In this document: in pieces, positions 60,901 through 64,000 of the stretch
Position numbering within the stretch: position 1 is the first letter of the stretch
Layout: every line of letters begins with the position of its first letter
DNA from: Agelas oroides
Lineage: Eukaryota > Porifera > Demospongiae > Agelasida > Agelasidae
Assembly (NCBI GenBank): GCA_949130485.1
Contig: OX422203.1
Coordinates: forward strand, 3,191,178-3,255,177
Reading direction: 5' to 3'
Length of the DNA: 64,000 nt
Notes under the pieces: model-generated
Database searches by the model: none
Told to the model about the DNA's origin: nothing
The model's input: only the letters and a program-made list of their open reading frames with translations
Program-made: the position numbers and the translations under genes

Positions 60901-63018
60901 CTAACAAGGGAAAATACATCCGTAGAAAACCACGACTCTACCACAGTAACACCAAAAACAATGGCTCCAAACAACACCACTACAGGGACAAATTATCATC
61001 CTTTACTAGGAGTACGCATGCGTATGAAGCCTCGCACTGCGCCATGCACCAGTGTGTCTAGGCACATTGTGCATGCGGGTGGGGCATGTGGAGCAAATGT
61101 CAGAAACTGTGCGCTGCTGGTTTAGTGAGAGACCAAAGAACAGCGCACAGTTGAATCGAGGATGAATCACAAGCATGAACGAGAGGAAGATGAAGAGGTG
61201 GATGTGTCAAGCGTGACGTGTGTGAGTCACGTGATAAATGTGCAAGGAGAGGTGTTGGAAGTATCACCAATGAAGAAAGAGAAGATAGGGACAAGCTTTT
61301 TTTGACAGGAGGATCAGCAGGTGTCATCAATGAGGTTCGTAGGGTTCAACAGTAGAGTAAGGTGCCGGATAGTGGAATACAAGGGGGAAGACTCTGCCGT
61401 GACGATGTTTAAGTGTGAAATTAGGCGTGGGCGTCATGATGGCGATTGACTCAATGTTCACTTGAAGAATGCCACAGAAGTGATCAAGTCTGAAAAGAAA
61501 TTTGATGTTAGCAAGAAGCAGACGCAAAAAGATGAAGTTACGGACATAGGCAGTGTGGAAACTTGGTACAGTACAACAAAGTTTGCTTTATAGTGCTTAA
61601 GCAATCAGTACATCGCTTGTACTCTTCTGGGTGCAGATGACTCAACAGGTTAGCTGTGCCAGCACCATCAGTGAGCTGTTGTTCACACAACTTGCAGGGT
61701 ACTCTTCTGACGTCTTTCCCCCCCCCCCTCCGAAACGACCTTGGGTTCTTCGAAAAACTCCCACACGCGGCTAGTTCGCTTTCTAGCCATTTTCAAGGGA
61801 GCACGCGGAGTTCGAAGTTCAGTCAATTATTGCACATGCGCAAAACTATTGATGAACTTTGAACCTATCCACCAGCTGCTGAAAGCAAATCCGGATACTA
61901 CATTTAGAGACGAATATCTGGATAACTAGGATATTCATTTCAGCCCTATTAACAATGACCTTCACATTGAAGCTTCATTTAACTCTGTTTTAAGATGAGG
62001 GCACACCCAAAGATGCTCACAGTCCCCTCACATTTAAGCTTCACTTCAACTCTATTATCAGATATATCAGTTTAAGAAGTAGCCTCGTTCCCAGGCTCCC
62101 CCAGAACGCAAATATGTATACGTAGGGAGAGTCTGGTATCCTTTCTCATGTGACCATGACATAATTGAAATAGGACACGCGTTTTTAGAACAGAAAGGCA
62201 ACATTTTGCATGTTGTTCAACCAACTATGTGTTCAACGCTCGGTGTGTATAATATTCGCCCCTCAATAGCCAGATATTGCCCGCTATCTTCGCTCTTTTT
62301 CCTGTTCTGAGTCTTCGGTACGCCCACGTACAATTAAGGTTGTTCTACCTCCGTTCTACCTTTGATGGTGTTCACATGAGAAAAAATACCAGGCTCTCTC
62401 CGCCTGCACAACTTCAATGTCTGTGTTCCGGAGCGGGGGAGCCTGGGAACGAGGCTATTTAAGAAGGCTTCTGTCATAGAGGACCTTGCAGCCTTTTGGG
62501 AGAAGCTGATGACATATGGGATGTAGCTAAAGCAGTATGAGACTGCAATGGCCAAAGATGGCATAACCATGTAAGCTGATATGTTGCGTCAATGTTGCAA
62601 AAATTGGCTTCAATGGCTGAATTTGATGGTTGACACTTGAATCTCATAAGAGGTCTGCCCTGCTGTGGAACCTCCACCTGCTAGGAAGACGTCCCCTAGG
62701 AAGATGCTTACATTAACAGACCAAAATACTGCATGAGTATATACAAATCATTGTGATAGTAACATGTGATTGGGGCGAGCGTGAACAAACATATTAGTGA
62801 TCAAGTCAGACACGTAAGCGTATATAGCATGTGGATGCAATAATGTACATTACAAACCGTCTCTATACCCTCTACTCACCCCTCTAGTGCTGCCACTGCA
62901 CCAAATGCACAGTCACGTCCCCTCATGAGGGCAGCATCTAGCTGCACCACACCCTCACTGTTGGGATAACACCCTCGCCCAACAAAGTAGCGGCCAGTAG
63001 TAGGATCATCTTCAACCA
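39938..63018 (-). CDS. AGA: Glycosylasparaginase / AGA-like Ntn hydrolase, 7 exons found, 5' end missing
   Basis: Cleaves the Asn-GlcNAc bond in glycoprotein breakdown in the lysosome if it is the true AGA orthologue; the wider family also includes L-asparaginases. Exons: 63018-62880, 55736-55580, 42075-42024, 41451-41324, 40465-40450, 40376-40210, 40069-39938. All six junctions are in phase (263 codons with stop). Landmarks are [33 protein letters not shown], the self-cleavage/nucleophile site GHETLS (Thr; usual motif HDT), [32 protein letters not shown] and [13 protein letters not shown]. The first exon found begins in mid-codon, so the N-terminal Trp-containing part and signal peptide lie upstream, unfound. 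Introns of 7.1 and 13.5 kb are filled with transposon relics. Confidence 0.85.
40645..41290. mobile_element. TAGCCTCG-family element carrying a RecQ-like fragment, 9-bp duplication
   Basis: Ends TAGCCTCGTACCCAGGCC and GGCCTGGGTACGAGGCTA with inverted arms of about 75 bp, flanked by ATACATGTA at 40636-40644 and 41291-41299. The interior is mostly a piece of a helicase gene on the minus strand. Gene capture between Mutator-like inverted repeats with 9-bp duplications is the Pack-MULE pattern. It sits in an AGA intron. Confidence 0.85.
40845..41108 (-). pseudogene. RecQ-like DEAD/H helicase N-terminal fragment captured in a transposon
   Basis: From an ATG at 41108 the frame reads [15 protein letters not shown], then [20 protein letters not shown], the Walker A variant [12 protein letters not shown] and motif Ia VVSPLVSLI, after which similarity stops. 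This is the start of a RecQ-family ATP-dependent DNA helicase of the kind abundant in cnidarian and sponge genomes. About 88 codons survive without a stop, but motif II and the rest are absent, so it cannot be a working helicase. Confidence 0.8.
42378..42520. repeat. 34-bp tandem repeat, four copies
   Basis: Units contain CATGTACATACATATTGTAG followed by CAGTATTGA and are nearly identical. It joins directly to a truncated TAGCCTCG-family element. Confidence 0.85.
42518..42771. mobile_element. Truncated TAGCCTCG-family element (relative of 62080-62457)
   Basis: The right end GGGAACGAGGCTA is intact. Going left, the sequence follows the reverse complement of 62080-62340, including GAACACATAGTTGG-like and CTCAGAACAGGAAAAAGAGC stretches, and then stops at the tandem repeat. 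The other terminus is missing and no duplication is visible. Confidence 0.75.
43481..43581 (+). CDS. Possible isolated first exon
   Basis: ATG at about 43481 opens [20 protein letters not shown] and [12 protein letters not shown], then reaches the donor AACA|GTGAGT. No continuation was established. It may be the start of one of the decayed genes that follow. Confidence 0.25.
43766..43970. mobile_element. 205-bp MITE
   Basis: TAGCGGGAAACTTTCG near the left end pairs with GAAAGTTTCCCACTATG at the right; inside, several copies of GCGAAAGTTTTCTC-type sequence alternate in orientation. Confidence 0.6.
45205..45591 (+). pseudogene. HIRAN-like domain relic with frameshift
   Basis: [18 protein letters not shown], then [20 protein letters not shown] and [10 protein letters not shown] match the pattern of a HIRAN-like DNA-binding domain. 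The frame breaks near 45400 and resumes one base over as [15 protein letters not shown], then a Lys/Arg-rich tail and a stop at 45591. Such domains accompany several transposons in cnidarians and sponges; it lies 1 kb upstream of a P-type relic on the same strand and may be part of it. Confidence 0.55.
46645..47229 (+). pseudogene. Decayed P-type transposase, internally deleted
   Basis: [12 protein letters not shown] and, one frame over, [13 protein letters not shown] correspond to the N-terminal part of the intact transposase at 19602-22890. After a large deletion the relic resumes with [17 protein letters not shown], a preserved intron (about 47031-47090) and [15 protein letters not shown], matching its exons 5 and 6. 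Stops interrupt the end. The first and second catalytic Asp segments are gone. Confidence 0.75.
48832..50520 (+). CDS. Unidentified exon series
   Basis: Several protein-like segments sit between good splice sites. 48832-49092 (87 codons) contains [15 protein letters not shown] and ends CAG|GTAGGG. 49300-49429 ([17 protein letters not shown]) ends at a stop. 49820-49910 is Glu-rich, 50125-50251 contains [18 protein letters not shown] and an acidic run, and 50410-50520 is open in one frame. They do not join in one consistent frame, so this may be a decayed element gene. No family recognised. Confidence 0.3.
51057..53157 (+). pseudogene. Ty3/gypsy retrotransposon, truncated gag-pol
   Basis: Gag segment at about 51057-51700 ([21 protein letters not shown]) with stops, two CCHC knuckles ([13 protein letters not shown] and [14 protein letters not shown], 51715-51880), protease [15 protein letters not shown] (about 51978), then a direct jump into the reverse-transcriptase middle ([20 protein letters not shown]), the catalytic YLDDIVIHS (about 52330), connection [15 protein letters not shown], and RNase H ([17 protein letters not shown], ending DALSRGF). 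The first half of the reverse transcriptase and all of the integrase are missing. A polypurine tract at 53139-53157 precedes the putative LTR. Confidence 0.85.
53158..53566 (+). repeat. Putative 3' LTR of the gypsy relic
   Basis: Starts TGTGAAGGATTGG immediately after the polypurine tract and contains a TATTTAAG box at about 53495. The end is uncertain; TGGCGCTTCGAG at 53567 resembles a primer-binding site. I found no matching 5' LTR in the window. Confidence 0.4.
54124..54638. mobile_element. Possible MITE with AACCCTTTAAAC ends
   Basis: TTAACCCTTTAAACCC at the left and GTTTAAAGGGCTAA at the right are inverse to each other over about 13 bases. The long open frame between (54153-54554) has no recognisable domain. 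Confidence 0.4.
56072..56463 (+). pseudogene. Fragment of an unknown element-associated protein
   Basis: A stretch reading [20 protein letters not shown] then [19 protein letters not shown] looks protein-like, with Cys and His residues, but has no start or end that makes a gene. It lies just upstream of the Mutator-like relic on the same strand and may belong to it. Confidence 0.3.
56828..57340 (+). pseudogene. Mutator-like transposase domain relic
   Basis: [20 protein letters not shown] and then [17 protein letters not shown] match the start of the animal Mutator-like transposase domain. After a frame change, [20 protein letters not shown] and [16 protein letters not shown] follow, the characteristic Cys and KNW-ME block. 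The central Asp-containing part is missing. This is the only recognisable MULE protein in the window; its superfamily makes 9-bp duplications like those of the TAGCCTCG elements. Confidence 0.65.
58563..59154. mobile_element. TTAA-flanked MITE (piggyBac/Kolobok-like)
   Basis: Ends GGTTACGGGATAC and GTATCCCGTAACC, each bounded by TTAA (58559-58562 and 59155-59158). TTAA targets are used by piggyBac and Kolobok transposons. About 590 bp without a transposase. Confidence 0.8.
59160..59394 (+). repeat. Putative 5' LTR (TG...CA) before a gag relic
   Basis: TGTTAACTAG at the left, a TATATATAAT box at about 59322, and GGTTACA at the right. Just after it is TGGTGTAGTCAGCAG (59400), a candidate primer-binding site, then the gag start. 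The left limit is uncertain because the TTAA element inserted right beside it, possibly inside the LTR. Confidence 0.5.
59438..59952 (+). pseudogene. Ty3/gypsy gag relic
   Basis: From [16 protein letters not shown] at 59438 the frame runs through [46 protein letters not shown] and FQARKKRW, with two in-frame stops before ending near LELETYQGE. This is the retrotransposon gag fold often found upstream of gypsy pol. No zinc knuckle or pol follows; the element is truncated. Confidence 0.75.
61129..61594 (+). pseudogene. Possible decayed coding region, unknown
   Basis: Acidic and Lys-rich protein-like segments ([20 protein letters not shown], then [19 protein letters not shown] and [20 protein letters not shown]) separated by stops. 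No family recognised. It sits in the 7.1-kb AGA intron. Confidence 0.3.
62080..62457. mobile_element. TAGCCTCG-family element, 378 bp, 9-bp duplication
   Basis: Ends TAGCCTCGTTCCCAGGCTCC and GGAGCCTGGGAACGAGGCTA, flanked by TTTAAGAAG at 62071-62079 and 62458-62466. It is a sister copy of the truncated element at 42518-42771. Confidence 0.85.
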
Positions 63019-63470
63019 CTGGAAGATAACAAAGAAAACAAGTAGCACTAATCAAAGTAATATAAACAAAACTACATACACACCTCACATTCAGAAAGTA
63101 AATCACCTACTCGTGTACTATCCCCTCTACACAAGTCAAGTGGTAGCTAGGTGGGGCTTTCAAAGCTGACATTATGTCCCATTCTTAGCAAAGCAATAAA
63201 ACAAGTAGGGCCAATGTATCATTATAAGGTTAATTGTAACATGCATGTTACTAAATTTGTAGCCTCATTTCCAGACCTCCCCTGCCTCCACTTTTGAGTA
63301 CATAACAGTACACCAGGAACAAAGGAAGGCCTGGTGAATTTTTCGCATGATCAGTGGCACAGATGATCACACAGGATTTAGACATGAGGGTCTATTTGTA
63401 TCTCAGCTACAGAGAAGCTAGAAAATCAAGACAGGTTCCAGTGGAAAGGCAGATTAAACCTCATCCAGGT

Positions 63471-63978
63471 TTAAACTTGTATCTCTGTTTCAAAATTATA
63501 TAAATAAGTTAGTGAAACTGCTAGAATCAGAATGCCAACTGTCACCACAGAAGCGTTTGCAACAGTACCCACCAGGTCACACAGTGCCCCTGGCCTCACA
63601 CCTACCCAGTACTCGGTCTGCAAGTCAGCAACATAACCTCCACATTTCCCAGAGGAGAAGACCTGTTCCAAGCTGTACAAAGGAGTGACCAACCCCCTTT
63701 TGTCAAGGCTCTGCAAAACACAACACCTCTGGCTGAAAGGTCATCTCTACTCACACTATTACTGGGAACTGCCTTCGTCTCACAAACTCCAGACCCTCCC
63801 TCATGTGAGAAACTCAACTGAGAAGATGTATGAGGGCCTGCATGCAGCTCATTGAATTAACCTTAGGAGAGATTAGAGTTTGTCATCTCTACCCCAAGAA
63901 TTGGAGCTCTGTTGTCTTTCAACTCCACAACCATAGTGAACCAGGTCGCTCTATGAATCTCCTCCTCAAAGTAAGTCA
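63471..63978 (-). CDS. Unknown gene, 3' exons with a C-terminal membrane segment
   Basis: Three exon-like blocks in one consistent phase. 63978 to about 63896 reads YFEEEIHRATWFTMVVEL and ends GGG|GTAGAG. About 63809-63752 reads LSFSHEGGSGVCETKAVPSN. About 63716-63471 reads SLDKRGLVTPLYSLEQVF and CGGYVADLQTEYW, and if unspliced it continues into a hydrophobic stretch ASVVTVGILILAVSLTYLY and a short tail before the stop. The last part suggests a type I membrane protein with the body upstream of the window (inference). No family recognised, and the plus strand is also partly open here. Confidence 0.35.
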
Positions 63979-64000
63979 CTACAACAATATTTATATACTA

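Noticed and set aside
62876..63106. Translation of AGA starting at the Met at 63106 with a hydrophobic leader
   Set aside because: The hydrophobic stretch is most likely the pyrimidine-rich end of an intron before the acceptor TTATCTTCCAG; the family needs more N-terminal residues.
63602..63817. An N-terminal AGA exon in the frame containing ALTKGGWSLLCTAW
   Set aside because: It loosely resembles the AGA N-terminus, but the same exons in the other frame continue consistently from an upstream exon and end in a membrane segment. Its phase cannot be joined securely to the exon at 63018.

Overview
The window looks like eukaryotic nuclear DNA from an early-branching marine animal, most probably a demosponge (inference). 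It has genes split into many small exons with canonical GT/AG splice sites, long introns packed with small inverted-repeat transposons, and no bacterial operon structure. Nothing in the window fixes the species.

Two host genes on the minus strand form the backbone. The first, at 36167 to 12056, is a complete 22-exon gene for the F-box DNA helicase FBH1. All 21 splice phases agree and the product is 882 residues with all the UvrD-type helicase motifs. The second, at 63018 to 39938, is a glycosylasparaginase-type N-terminal-nucleophile hydrolase (AGA-like). It has seven recognisable exons, one only 16 nt long; its first exon was not found. Between them a plus-strand gene of unknown function ends at 39637, convergent with AGA. 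The end of another minus-strand gene with a C-terminal membrane segment lies at 63471-63978.

The introns are full of mobile DNA. FBH1 intron 8 holds a 9.4-kb element (18800-28167) with inverted repeats of about 260 bp and a target-site duplication. It carries an intact nine-exon P-superfamily transposase (820 residues), an opposing unknown gene, and several smaller open frames. AGA introns hold a broken second P-type transposase, a HIRAN-like relic, a truncated Ty3/gypsy element, a Mutator-like transposase relic and a Ty3/gypsy gag relic. Upstream, at 5.98-7.76 kb, is a Ginger1-like relic with integrase, Ulp1-type protease and PHD finger.

A striking theme is a family of short elements starting TAGCCTCG and ending CGAGGCTA, each flanked by a perfect 9-bp duplication (8127-8748, 26364-26438, 40645-41290, 62080-62457). 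The large P-bearing element has the same ends. The 40645-41290 copy carries a RecQ-like helicase fragment, as Pack-MULEs do. Other repeats include a second family with 9-bp duplications, a TTAA-flanked element, a pogo-like element, tRNA-derived SINE fragments, a 30-bp G run and long polypurine tracts inside FBH1 introns.
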